A program made the translations under genes and the position numbers. A stretch of DNA of 15,305 nt. Source: Gammaproteobacteria bacterium. GTDB taxonomy: Bacteria > Pseudomonadota > Gammaproteobacteria > SZUA-229. How positions within the stretch are numbered: the first letter of the stretch is position 1; every line of letters starts with the position of its first letter. Under the pieces are notes generated by a model. It did no database searches, was not told the origin of the DNA, and saw only the letters and a program-made list of their open reading frames with translations. The stretch spans positions 1 through 15,305 of the forward strand of contig WTCC01000148.1 of NCBI GenBank assembly GCA_013138755.1, in the 5' to 3' direction. Shown here in pieces: positions 8,022 through 14,484 of the stretch.

Positions 8022-8447
8022 TTATTGTTTTTTCCAGAAGCAGTTGCTGCTGCCGAGCAGGGCTGTGGCTAGAGAAATTTCGACTATTGCTGCGCTCATC
8101 AATGCGGCATAGTTTCCATGTACCAGTCGTGTGATAGAGCTACCCAGTATGATCATTGCGAGTAGAAAGAAATAGAAGTACATTCGGTAAGCTTGCCAAA
8201 GTTTGGGTGATATCAGCGAGTCAATTCTCTTTATATTTTTGATGCATATATTTTTGAACAGGTACTTTGCTTTGATCATACCGATCATTATTCCAGTTAT
8301 GACAGCTAGACATATCCATGTCTTATCTGTGTTTATGCTCTGTGCTTCGAGTAGCAGTCTGGCGCTTTTATAAGAGAGTACGACGGCACCGCTATACCAG
8401 ACCGCGGCGGCAAGTAATTTTAGCGTGAGTTTCGAACTGTCAAACAT
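8022..8447 (-). CDS. Small conserved-type membrane protein, four predicted helices
   Basis: 141 residues with about four hydrophobic helices (roughly 8-26, 42-60, 88-106 and 112-132) and no catalytic motif I can identify. The opening LLAAAVWYSGAVVL and closing LATALLGSSNCFW stretches resemble an uncharacterised membrane family I have seen in gammaproteobacteria, but I cannot name it. It starts 27 nt after the stop of the heme-copper oxidase-like gene on the same strand and is probably cotranscribed with it, so it may be an accessory or assembly protein. No strong ribosome site precedes the ATG. The existence of the gene is likely; the function is unknown. Confidence 0.75.
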   Translation of the reverse strand: MFDSSKLTLKLLAAAVWYSGAVVLSYKSARLLLEAQSINTDKTWICLAVITGIMIGMIKAKYLFKNICIKNIKRIDSLISPKLWQAYRMYFYFFLLAMIILGSSITRLVHGNYAALMSAAIVEISLATALLGSSNCFWKKQ

Positions 8448-8474
8448 GGTTGATTGCGACTTGATGCAGTCATC

Positions 8475-9863
8475 TTAGTGTTTCAGATCAATTTTTTCAG
8501 GTCTGATAGCCTTATAGACGACAACCAGAAAAATAATTCCACCGATGATCGAGATCAGGCCGCCCAATCCCATCAGGCCCATACCGGCGATCTGTTCAAA
8601 CTGTTCCAGACCCTGTTCTGCACCTGCAGTTTTTCGCTGTACGCCATAACCGCCTGACCATGCCAGCCCGATGATGTGCATCAGTTGTCCGGTGCCATAG
8701 ATTCCCGGTTGCCACTTAGCTGCTTTCCCGGTAACTTTTCTGAAACCGAGATGAGGCAGTAGATGATAGGTCATACCCATGAATGCCAGTGTTACACCGA
8801 CGATAGAGCCGTGATAATGTGCTGTGACCCTTACGTCACTGCCGCTGATCATGAAACCGATAATGCCACCGACGCCGAACAGGATGATCGAAAAGATCAG
8901 TGCACTGCGTTCGATTTCAAACTCAGGGATCGGTTTCCACCGTTGCATGATGGCCAACGATGTTGCCAGTCCGATTGGCACAGCAGCAAGAGCGCCACCA
9001 AATTTCATCAGCTGCATGAACCAGAACATATGGTCGCCGGAAGTAACATCAAATGCGAAGTAGATAATAGGTACAAACGCTACCGGTGACAGACCGAGCA
9101 CGAATAAAAAAAGTACTACACGTGGTGTCAGTCGTAGATAAGCGCCACTGATGGTAGCAAGCCACAGCCATGAAACCAGCATCAACTGAGTATGGCTAAA
9201 TTGTAATACATGGCCGCTGCCCCAGAATAGACGGTCATAATAAGCTTCACCGGTAAAGTTTTCGCTGATATCGATGTAAGACATAAATAATGAGCCAATC
9301 GCAAAAAAAGAGGCGACTACTGCGACGAACATACCGAAGCGTACAACATCACCGCCGCTATTATTTTGTACCGCCAAAGTCGTTATCAGCATGCGTAGTA
9401 CTAGCAGTCCAAAACCGATTCCGAACAGACCAAGCCCGGTAAAAAACACATCACTTTGCAATACGGGGACATAGTTGCTCATCACCGGGTGGCTATCACC
9501 GGTAAATGGTGAGATGGTTATGATCAGAGTGCCGGCAGATGCCAGAATCAGGGCAAGCCATCCCAGTCGTAAGTATCGACTACCACTGTTGTAACTCCAT
9601 AAAACACCGGAGAATGCCAGGAACCAGACCAGTACCGTCATGTCGACATGCACCACCAGTGCGGTACGGAAAAAATCGACCCAGGGTATAATTTCCTGAA
9701 AGAAAGGAGTGCGAGAAAGAACAATCAGGATGGTGAACAGGCCACCGATGACCAGTGCAGCCAGGCCTAAAAATAGCCAGCCAGCTGCCATACGGCGTGA
9801 ACCTTCGTCTGGCACAGGCAGTGTGAATTGTTTGGTCAACAGGGAAAATTCGTTAGGTAGCAT
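8475..9863 (-). CDS. Divergent heme-copper oxidase subunit I homologue, gNOR-like (candidate NO reductase)
   Basis: A 462-residue, roughly 12-helix membrane protein of the heme-copper oxidase superfamily. Seen directly: His72 in helix II (VVHVDMTVLVW), a low-spin heme ligand; His218 in helix VI (GSGHVLQF), a CuB ligand; Asp277-His278 (TSGDHMFWF) where oxidases have the CuB His-His pair; and His349/His351 in AHYHGS, matching helix X ligands to high- and low-spin hemes. The position four residues after His218, where A- and B-family oxidases carry the cross-linked Tyr, is Phe222. From memory of published surveys, a His-to-Asp CuB substitution marks the gNOR group, which reduces NO to N2O. Function is therefore inferred, not shown. 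No CuA subunit or cytochrome c gene is adjacent, so the electron donor is unknown. The ATG at 9863 has only a weak ribosome site. It would be annotated automatically as cytochrome c oxidase subunit I. Confidence 0.85.
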   Translation of the reverse strand: MLPNEFSLLTKQFTLPVPDEGSRRMAAGWLFLGLAALVIGGLFTILIVLSRTPFFQEIIPWVDFFRTALVVHVDMTVLVWFLAFSGVLWSYNSGSRYLRLGWLALILASAGTLIITISPFTGDSHPVMSNYVPVLQSDVFFTGLGLFGIGFGLLVLRMLITTLAVQNNSGGDVVRFGMFVAVVASFFAIGSLFMSYIDISENFTGEAYYDRLFWGSGHVLQFSHTQLMLVSWLWLATISGAYLRLTPRVVLFLFVLGLSPVAFVPIIYFAFDVTSGDHMFWFMQLMKFGGALAAVPIGLATSLAIMQRWKPIPEFEIERSALIFSIILFGVGGIIGFMISGSDVRVTAHYHGSIVGVTLAFMGMTYHLLPHLGFRKVTGKAAKWQPGIYGTGQLMHIIGLAWSGGYGVQRKTAGAEQGLEQFEQIAGMGLMGLGGLISIIGGIIFLVVVYKAIRPEKIDLKH

Positions 9864-9973
9864 AATTTTTGTGTCTGTAAAAATGATTAGCCAAGCTTAA
9901 TTTTTGGATTGATATATTGGCAATATTGTAAAGGCATTTCTGACTGAATGCATCTCTAATTGATGAATTATAG

Positions 9974-9985
9974 TGACTTATATCA
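9974..9985. promoter_or_regulatory. Possible FNR/CRP-family site in divergent promoter region
   Basis: TGA-CTTATA-TCA has the TGA-N6-TCA core shared by CRP/FNR-family operators, though the outer bases deviate from TTGAT-N4-ATCAA. It lies in the 189-bp gap between the divergent genes starting at 9863 (-) and 10053 (+), where it could serve either. Weak evidence on its own. Confidence 0.25.
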
Positions 9986-10052
9986 TTGTCTTATGTTTAA
10001 GCACAGGATAAAGTTCGGCGTATTATTTAGCACGAGACGTTTTGAATTTTCC

Positions 10053-10256
10053 ATGAATACAATAGAACAACCAGCACAAAGTCAGACAGTTAGTACACAC
10101 ACCGAAGAGCCGGTAGCAGCGCCCGTATCAGATGAGCATAACCCAGGCGCGACCTTTTTTGTGATCGGCGGCGTTATCAACATCACCATGATCCTGGCAT
10201 ATTTTATCTGGGCTTTCGGTGCGTGGAAAAAGGTAGATAAGAGGAAAGGGCGGTAA
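10053..10256 (+). CDS. Small single-helix membrane protein, possible subunit of the adjacent oxidase-like enzyme
   Basis: A 67-residue protein with a polar, Glu/Pro-rich N-terminus (residues 1-33), one transmembrane helix (about 34-55, FFVIGGVINITMILAYFIWAF) and a short basic tail (KKVDKRKGR). That predicts N-out/C-in topology. Such one-helix peptides often accompany heme-copper oxidase subunit I (for example subunit IIa or IV), and this gene is divergent from the gNOR-like subunit I. The frame also extends upstream to a TTG at 9960. I chose the ATG at 10053 because the extra 31 residues are unlike a leader and have no ribosome site, although the site before 10053 is also weak. Function is inferred from size and location only. 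Confidence 0.6.
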   Translation: MNTIEQPAQSQTVSTHTEEPVAAPVSDEHNPGATFFVIGGVINITMILAYFIWAFGAWKKVDKRKGR

Positions 10257-10266
10257 TATTCTGCTG

Positions 10267-10292
10267 TCATCCTTCGCTATCGCTCAGGATGA
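10267..10292. repeat. Intergenic hairpin between convergent genes (dispersed-palindrome type)
   Basis: Perfect 7-bp arms TCATCCT and AGGATGA around a 12-nt loop, forming the motif CCTTCG...CGCTCAGG. It resembles the extragenic palindromes with this wording that occur in many copies in various bacterial genomes. It lies in the 63-bp gap between the 67-residue protein gene (+) and the Sco gene (-). A second inverted repeat, AGAGTGAT (10292-10299) / ATCACTCT (10319-10326), follows and overlaps the Sco stop. Neither has a T run, so bidirectional terminator function is only possible. Confidence 0.5.
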
Positions 10293-10319
10293 GAGTGATC
10301 AGATAGTGGTATTTTTAAA

Positions 10320-10961
10320 TCACTCTGACGAGATATAGGTCCGTATCTTTTTATACAATGAAACGATATTAGCTGGCTGATGCGGTTGTGAGAAGGTTGC
10401 GATCAGTCTGCCGGCCGGGTCAATGAGAAATATCGCACTGGTGTGTGAGACATTGTATACACCTGGAGCCGTTTCTTCTTCAAAGATATACCCGGCTGCA
10501 AATTGCCTGGTGAGCTTGTCTATCTCTGTCTTATCAGTTGTCGTACCGATAAAGTCTTTATTGAAATAAGTCGTGTAGTCAGCCAGTTTTTCAATCGTGT
10601 CTCGGTCCGGGTCAACAGAGACAAACACCACCTGCATGTCCTGTGAAATTTCACCTGTCTCTTTAAGCAGTAGTCCATGAACTGAATTGAGTGCATGCAA
10701 TGTCGTTGGGCAAACATCAGGGCAGGAGGTGTAGCCAAAAAATACAAAACTCCATTTTCCCTGTAATCTTTTTTCGTCGAAGACTTCATTGTTGTGGTCA
10801 GTCAGATTAAAAGCCTGTAATGGTCTAAAATCGGGGCGAAGTACGCCTGCGAGTTCCGCTGGACGCTCCACCGGTTTTGTAAACATATAAGCAGCAACCA
10901 TGACCAGCAGAAAAAAGCCAAAGATTACGATCGTGCCTATAGGTGATTTTTTATTTTCCAT
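10320..10961 (-). CDS. SCO1/SenC family copper chaperone
   Basis: Membrane-anchored thioredoxin-fold protein that metallates the CuA centre of oxidase subunit II or otherwise supplies copper and redox power in the periplasm. It has 213 residues with one N-terminal helix (about 9-27) as anchor. The copper-binding Cys80-x3-Cys84 lies in FFGYTSCPDVCPTTL, and His173 is in YNVSHTSAIFLI. These are the three canonical Sco ligands. DPDRDT near residue 117 is another family hallmark. It lies near ctaA, and a CuA subunit II is encoded at 13923, a plausible client. The ATG has no strong ribosome site. Confidence 0.95.
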   Translation of the reverse strand: MENKKSPIGTIVIFGFFLLVMVAAYMFTKPVERPAELAGVLRPDFRPLQAFNLTDHNNEVFDEKRLQGKWSFVFFGYTSCPDVCPTTLHALNSVHGLLLKETGEISQDMQVVFVSVDPDRDTIEKLADYTTYFNKDFIGTTTDKTEIDKLTRQFAAGYIFEEETAPGVYNVSHTSAIFLIDPAGRLIATFSQPHQPANIVSLYKKIRTYISSE

Positions 10962-10994
10962 GAGTGTTAGTACCTGACTATTTGTAACAGAAGT

Positions 10995-11507
10995 TTATTG
11001 CGGAACAATATGGTTGTACTTGATGATATGTTCGTTGATCATGCCTGGTTTTATTAATTCCAGATAACCGTCAGCGGGTATGATAGAGCAGGGTGCTAAT
11101 GAGCCACATTCAAAAATAATCTTGTTCTGCATGTAACCGAATCTTTCAAACTGAACGGTTGCTCTCTCATCGAGGTAACCGAAGGTGTCTCTGATGAAGG
11201 AGCTTGAGTGAAGTCGTTTACGAATTTTTATAAAAATTTCGGGGATAACAGCTTCGTCGATAGTGGACGCATACGGTAGAGGGATGTGCAGTAATGCGAC
11301 CCATTGCTCTCCACCATCAGTATACAGTTTCATGTAGACATTATGATGAAGTGTTCTTGATGGACTGCCATTATTGCCTTCGCGCGCATAATAACCGTCG
11401 AAGATAGATTTATTATCTGTTACCTGTAATGCACTGGAAACACCGGGTAAAACAGCAAGTACGGTTAACACCGTGACAGAAAATAATTTAATTAAAGTTT
11501 TATTCAT
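10995..11507 (-). CDS. Unrecognised secreted or periplasmic protein between sco and ctaA
   Basis: 170 residues beginning with a clear signal peptide (MNKTLIKLFSVTVLTVLAVL core, probable cleavage near residue 25 after SSA). The mature part is mostly beta-strand-like with no membrane segment. A Cys-x5-Cys pair (FECGSLAPC, about residues 134-140) could form a disulfide or bind metal. I do not recognise a family. It sits 33 nt upstream of the Sco gene and 23 nt downstream of ctaA on the same strand, the place where oxidase assembly genes (often ctaB) are usually found. A periplasmic role in assembly is a guess from location. The ATG has only a weak upstream purine stretch. Confidence 0.8.
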   Translation of the reverse strand: MNKTLIKLFSVTVLTVLAVLPGVSSALQVTDNKSIFDGYYAREGNNGSPSRTLHHNVYMKLYTDGGEQWVALLHIPLPYASTIDEAVIPEIFIKIRKRLHSSSFIRDTFGYLDERATVQFERFGYMQNKIIFECGSLAPCSIIPADGYLELIKPGMINEHIIKYNHIVPQ

Positions 11508-11530
11508 TGCTTAGATTCTCGTTAATATAA

Positions 11531-12601
11531 TTAGTGGGGTGCTGTTGTCACAGTCTGGCGATGTAATTGTTGACTGACGAACAAAGCGGCTGTTAATAAT
11601 ACGATAGCGCCTGCCTGATGTGCGGCTGCTAGTGCTACTGGTACAACCAGCAGCAAGGTGCTTATGCCTAGCGTGATCTGTAGTGCCAATGCTGCGAGTA
11701 GTAAGTGGCTACCCATTCGCGCTAAAGGTTGCAGGTTAAATTTACCGGCTTTAATCCAGAATGCTGGAATAACAAGGAATAACACAGTAGCCAGAACCCT
11801 GTGATCAAATTGTACCGTGACTATATTTTCAAAAAAGTTTCGCCAAAGTGGTGATTGCTCAAACAGACCTGCTGGTATCAATCGACCATCCATTAACGGG
11901 AAAGTATTAAAAGCAAAACCAGCATGTGTGCCGGCAACAAAACCGCCGCTTAAAATAGTGATAACAATGATGCCTGTTATGATTGATGAAAGGCGTGCGA
12001 TCTTGTTATCAGCATTTTTATGTGTATCATTAATTTTTGGATACAGTAGGCCCAGAGCAACCCAGAACATGTATGCATAGATGACTACGGCCAGACCAAG
12101 ATGTGCCGTCAGACGATACTGGCTGACGTGAGGATCATTGACCAGTCCACTCTTAACCATGTACCACCCCATCAGTCCTTGTAATCCACCGAGTATGAAC
12201 ATGGTGATCAGTTTAGGTGTTAGTGATTTTTCTATTTTTCCGCGAAATAGAAAATACAGGAAGGGCAGTAGAAATATCATGCCAATAGAACGGCCTAACA
12301 GACGGTGACCGTATTCAAACCAGAAGATAGATTTGAAATCATCCAGTGACATATGAAAGTTTTTTATCTGATATTCAGGGAACTGCTGGTAGAGCAAAAA
12401 TGTTTCCTGCCATTCGGCTTGATTTAACGGTGGCAAGATACCCATGATCGGTGCCCATTCCACCATGGAGAGACCAGAGCCGGTGAGGCGGGTAACACCG
12501 CCCAGAATGATCATGCCAAAAATAACCGCACAGCAGGAGAGTAACCAGATGGCAATGGTCCTGTGGTTGGCGTTTATTGGAGTTGTTGATGAATCTGGCA
12601 A
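11531..12601 (-). CDS. ctaA: Heme A synthase CtaA/Cox15, TTG start
   Basis: Integral membrane enzyme that oxidises the C8 methyl of heme O to the formyl group of heme A. The 356 residues span eight predicted helices in two related four-helix halves. The conserved heme-binding histidines are present: His99 (YGHRLLGR), His167 (TAHLGL), His267 (FDHRVLA) and His328 (AAHQAGA). The signature LGGVTRLTGSGLSMVEW (residues 33-49) ends in the conserved Glu49. The start is TTG at 12601. AGGAA lies 6 nt upstream, no in-frame ATG occurs before residue 30, and an in-frame stop lies a short way upstream. Its presence implies the cell makes heme A for an oxidase here or elsewhere. The heme O synthase gene ctaB is not adjacent in this window. 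Confidence 0.95.
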   Translation of the reverse strand: MPDSSTTPINANHRTIAIWLLSCCAVIFGMIILGGVTRLTGSGLSMVEWAPIMGILPPLNQAEWQETFLLYQQFPEYQIKNFHMSLDDFKSIFWFEYGHRLLGRSIGMIFLLPFLYFLFRGKIEKSLTPKLITMFILGGLQGLMGWYMVKSGLVNDPHVSQYRLTAHLGLAVVIYAYMFWVALGLLYPKINDTHKNADNKIARLSSIITGIIVITILSGGFVAGTHAGFAFNTFPLMDGRLIPAGLFEQSPLWRNFFENIVTVQFDHRVLATVLFLVIPAFWIKAGKFNLQPLARMGSHLLLAALALQITLGISTLLLVVPVALAAAHQAGAIVLLTAALFVSQQLHRQTVTTAPH

Positions 12602-12669
12602 GCTGTGTTCCTGGTGTTTGTAAAGTAGTGTATTTTAATTGGTGTAGAGAGGTATGACAATTAAACAGT

Positions 12670-12748
12670 TCGCGGAACACGACCATTATCAAAGCAGTCC
12701 GCTCCTACAAGCAACTCGCAACCCCGTAGGTGAAATCTTGTTCCGCGA
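12670..12748. repeat. Inverted pair of REP-like sequences (BIME-like element)
   Basis: Outer arms TCGCGGAACA (12670-12679) and TGTTCCGCGA (12739-12748) are a perfect 10-bp inverted repeat with a 59-nt interior. Each arm belongs to a unit that begins with GTAG on its own strand: GTAGGAGCGGACT from 12708 leftwards, and GTAGGTGAAATC from 12726 rightwards. A 5' GTAG followed by an imperfect hairpin ending in a CCGCG-type stem is the hallmark of REP elements mobilised by RAYT transposases. Two inverted units make a BIME. The element lies between ctaA and the hemerythrin gene, outside coding sequence as expected. No RAYT gene is in the window. Confidence 0.6.
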
Positions 12749-12789
12749 TCTGGCGTGTCAGGTAAATACTTGTGTTCCAGATTAAAGAC

Positions 12790-13266
12790 TCACGATCTTC
12801 GGCCTAATAAAGCATTCTTGGCATCCTGAATCATGGTCTTCATCGTAGACTCGCAGACCACTTCGTGATTGATTAGATGCGCGAGAGCATGCAGACGTGA
12901 ATCATGTGTCGCAAAGTGGATCTTAAACCAGTCATTCAGTTGCTGCTTGAACCTGTCATCATCTAGCTCGGTCGATTTCTCATAAGCTTCAGAGATGTCC
13001 TGGATATCATCCAGCAGACGCTCATGATCAGCCTGATGTTCTTTAAAATGATCGTACTTATGTCTTTCCATCATCTGCTCTTCCAGAGCAAAATGTGCCG
13101 ATATGCTGCCGTAGATATCACCGAGTGCGTCGATGATGTTCTCTCTGTCTGATTTGTCATCGATCATTGCGTAGATTGCATTGATCTGTTTGATGAGCTC
13201 CTGATGCTCATAATCTACGCCTGCAACGCCGGTGCAAAATTCTTCTCGCCATTCTATTAGTGACAT
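12790..13266 (-). CDS. Bacteriohemerythrin (diiron O2/NO-binding protein)
   Basis: A 158-residue soluble four-helix bundle that binds O2, and in some family members NO, at a diiron site. All seven expected iron ligands are present: His21 (DYEHQEL), His58 and Glu62 (HFALEEQ), His77 and His81 (EHQADHERL), and His117 and Asp122 (HFATHDSRL). There is no fused signalling domain, so a carrier, store or scavenger role is likelier than a chemoreceptor. The ATG at 13266 is preferred because AGGAA lies 7 nt upstream. A TTG one codon earlier would be too close to it. The gene is divergent from the CuA oxidase-like operon at 13743 and shares its 476-bp upstream region. Confidence 0.94.
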   Translation of the reverse strand: MSLIEWREEFCTGVAGVDYEHQELIKQINAIYAMIDDKSDRENIIDALGDIYGSISAHFALEEQMMERHKYDHFKEHQADHERLLDDIQDISEAYEKSTELDDDRFKQQLNDWFKIHFATHDSRLHALAHLINHEVVCESTMKTMIQDAKNALLGRRS

Positions 13267-13742
13267 CAACAGATTCCTGTGTTGGTTAGTTTGTAAATAT
13301 GGATACAGCCTCTACTGAGGTGTTAGACACATTATGTACATTGTAATCATTTACGACATTCGTGCTTGTCTTTATACCGATAGAGGAATACTGTTACCAG
13401 CAGATTATCGCGCAATAATGCGCAGATTATTCTAAATATCCGGATGGTTATCCATGATGCAGGTCATGAACCCGGTGATTATCCAGTTGTATTGCTTTAA
13501 GCTGTATTAGTTCCAGTGTTTTTTACTTAATTTTGGAATAGATAAAAGTCAATTGATATAGGTCAAGTGAGTTCATGCGAGGTGCAGTAACCTGCGCACA
13601 TGATATGTGTCATTTGACGCACTTTTGACGTCGACAGGCAGGCTATGGTTCTATTTCATGCCTTACTGGAGGGCTTGTTGGTAATAAGCATAGTCAGTGG
13701 CCACTAACTCATTATATAAAAATACTAATAGGAGACTTAAAT
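13267..13742. other. 476-bp divergent intergenic region
   Basis: No convincing gene is visible. It should hold the promoters for the hemerythrin gene (-) and the CuA oxidase-like operon (+). Features seen: an FNR-type box at 13553-13566; two similar copies of CCGG-T-RTTATCCA (13440-13454 and 13472-13485); and an inverted repeat GCGCA-ATAA-TGCGC (13410-13423) flanked by an 8-bp direct repeat CAGATTAT (13401-13408 and 13423-13430). A repeated TTGACG (13614-13619 and 13625-13630) lies further down. Except for the FNR-type box, these may be chance. Confidence 0.5.
13553..13566. promoter_or_regulatory. FNR/DNR-type operator upstream of the CuA oxidase-like operon
   Basis: TTGAT-ATAG-GTCAA matches the FNR/DNR/NnrR consensus TTGAT-N4-ATCAA at 9 of 10 specified bases. 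It lies about 177 bp before the first start codon of the operon at 13743, so a ~140-nt leader would follow if the site is centred near -41.5. No clean -10 hexamer is seen at that spacing. It suggests induction at low oxygen or by NO-responsive FNR-family regulators. The same site could also act on the divergent hemerythrin gene. Confidence 0.55.
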
Positions 13743-13904
13743 ATGTCCCAAGAAGATAATATACCAACGCCAGAGCGAATACCGTTCTTTCAAAGGATGC
13801 TCGATAACCCGTTCCTGTTACTGTTTATCGGTGTTGTGATGCCAACAGTTTTCTACATTTTATGGGGAATTATGGAAATCGTCACTATCCCTGTCGCTCA
13901 ATAA
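13743..13904 (+). CDS. 53-residue single-helix small subunit of the heme-copper enzyme
   Basis: A short gene, MSQEDNIPTPERIPFF through to VTIPVAQ, with one transmembrane helix at about residues 22-46 (NPFLLLFIGVVMPTVFYIL). GGAGA lies 7 nt before the ATG, a good ribosome site. The next gene, the CuA subunit II, starts 18 nt later. Such one-helix peptides occur in B-family (ba3-type) oxidases as subunit IIa and head related operons, so it is most likely a structural subunit of the same complex. The size, good ribosome site and operon position support a real gene; the role is inferred. Confidence 0.8.
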   Translation: MSQEDNIPTPERIPFFQRMLDNPFLLLFIGVVMPTVFYILWGIMEIVTIPVAQ

Positions 13905-13922
13905 AAAATAAGGAGAAGATTA

Positions 13923-14483
13923 ATGACTTCATTTTTACCCCCTTCGGAGCGGATCTGGTGGAACGTCCCTGTTGGAAAACAGGAGATAGTCTGGATCGGT
14001 ATTGCACTGGTCTGGTGTTTAATCATGTTTTTCATGATGCCTTACTGGCACATCTATGGAAAACAAAACCTCTCTAACGAAGCCTATCAAACCACACCTG
14101 CACAATTTCAGGTCAAAGTTGATGCAATGGTCGAAAAATACCAGGCGCGCGATGCGGACGGTAATCTTCGTTTTGAAGGCGGCCTTCCGATTGTAAGCCC
14201 ACCTGCAGGCAGTGATGTTTATCTGCTGGGCAGACTGTGGCAGTGGTATCCGATCCTCGAGCTGGAAAAAGATCAGTCATATCGTATACACCTCACATCG
14301 ATGGATTGGCAGCATGGTTTTTCTCTGCAACCAGTCAATATTAATCTGCAAGTTCTTCCTGGTTATGAAATGGTGGTCACCATGGCACCGGATAAAGCGG
14401 GTGACTATGCAATTGTTTGTAACGAATATTGTGGCATCGGTCACCATACCATGCTTGGCAAAATCATTGTGACGGAGAAATAA
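13923..14483 (+). CDS. Heme-copper enzyme subunit II with CuA centre
   Basis: Electron-entry subunit that accepts electrons from a periplasmic donor at a dinuclear copper site. It has 186 residues, one transmembrane helix (about 21-40) as in B-family (ba3-type) subunit II, then a periplasmic cupredoxin domain. The CuA ligands are complete: His131 (MDWQHGF), Cys166, Glu168, Cys170, His174 and Met177 in CNEYCGIGHHTM. AAGGAGA lies about 8 nt before the ATG. It sits between the 53-residue protein and subunit I. The intact CuA site means the complex takes electrons from a cytochrome c or cupredoxin rather than directly from quinol. The Sco protein at 10320 could load its copper. Confidence 0.93.
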   Translation: MTSFLPPSERIWWNVPVGKQEIVWIGIALVWCLIMFFMMPYWHIYGKQNLSNEAYQTTPAQFQVKVDAMVEKYQARDADGNLRFEGGLPIVSPPAGSDVYLLGRLWQWYPILELEKDQSYRIHLTSMDWQHGFSLQPVNINLQVLPGYEMVVTMAPDKAGDYAIVCNEYCGIGHHTMLGKIIVTEK

Positions 14484-14484
14484 A

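Noticed and set aside
8763..9089. Plus-strand reading frame of about 108 codons
   Set aside because: It lies wholly inside the heme-copper subunit I gene on the other strand and lacks any recognisable domain.
9912..9926. FNR-like TTGATATATTGGCAA near the gNOR-like promoter
   Set aside because: The TTG and CAA are 9 bp apart rather than 8, and the inner bases do not fit; probably chance in AT-rich DNA.
9934..9955. Possible NsrR-type NO-responsive palindrome (GCATT...AATGC) upstream of the gNOR-like gene
   Set aside because: The arms are short and the spacer is about 8 bp, not the single-base spacing between 11-bp half-sites of known NsrR sites.
9960..10052. N-terminal extension of the 67-residue protein from a TTG at 9960
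   Set aside because: No ribosome site, leader-unlike residues, and it covers the likely promoter region; the ATG at 10053 is preferred.
12375..12692. Minus-strand reading frame of about 105 codons
   Set aside because: It overlaps the start of ctaA in another frame and its translation has no protein-like features; ctaA has clear family motifs.
13597..13609. Short palindrome CACAT-GAT-ATGTG downstream of the FNR-type box
   Set aside because: Only 5-bp arms in AT-rich DNA; not distinguishable from chance.
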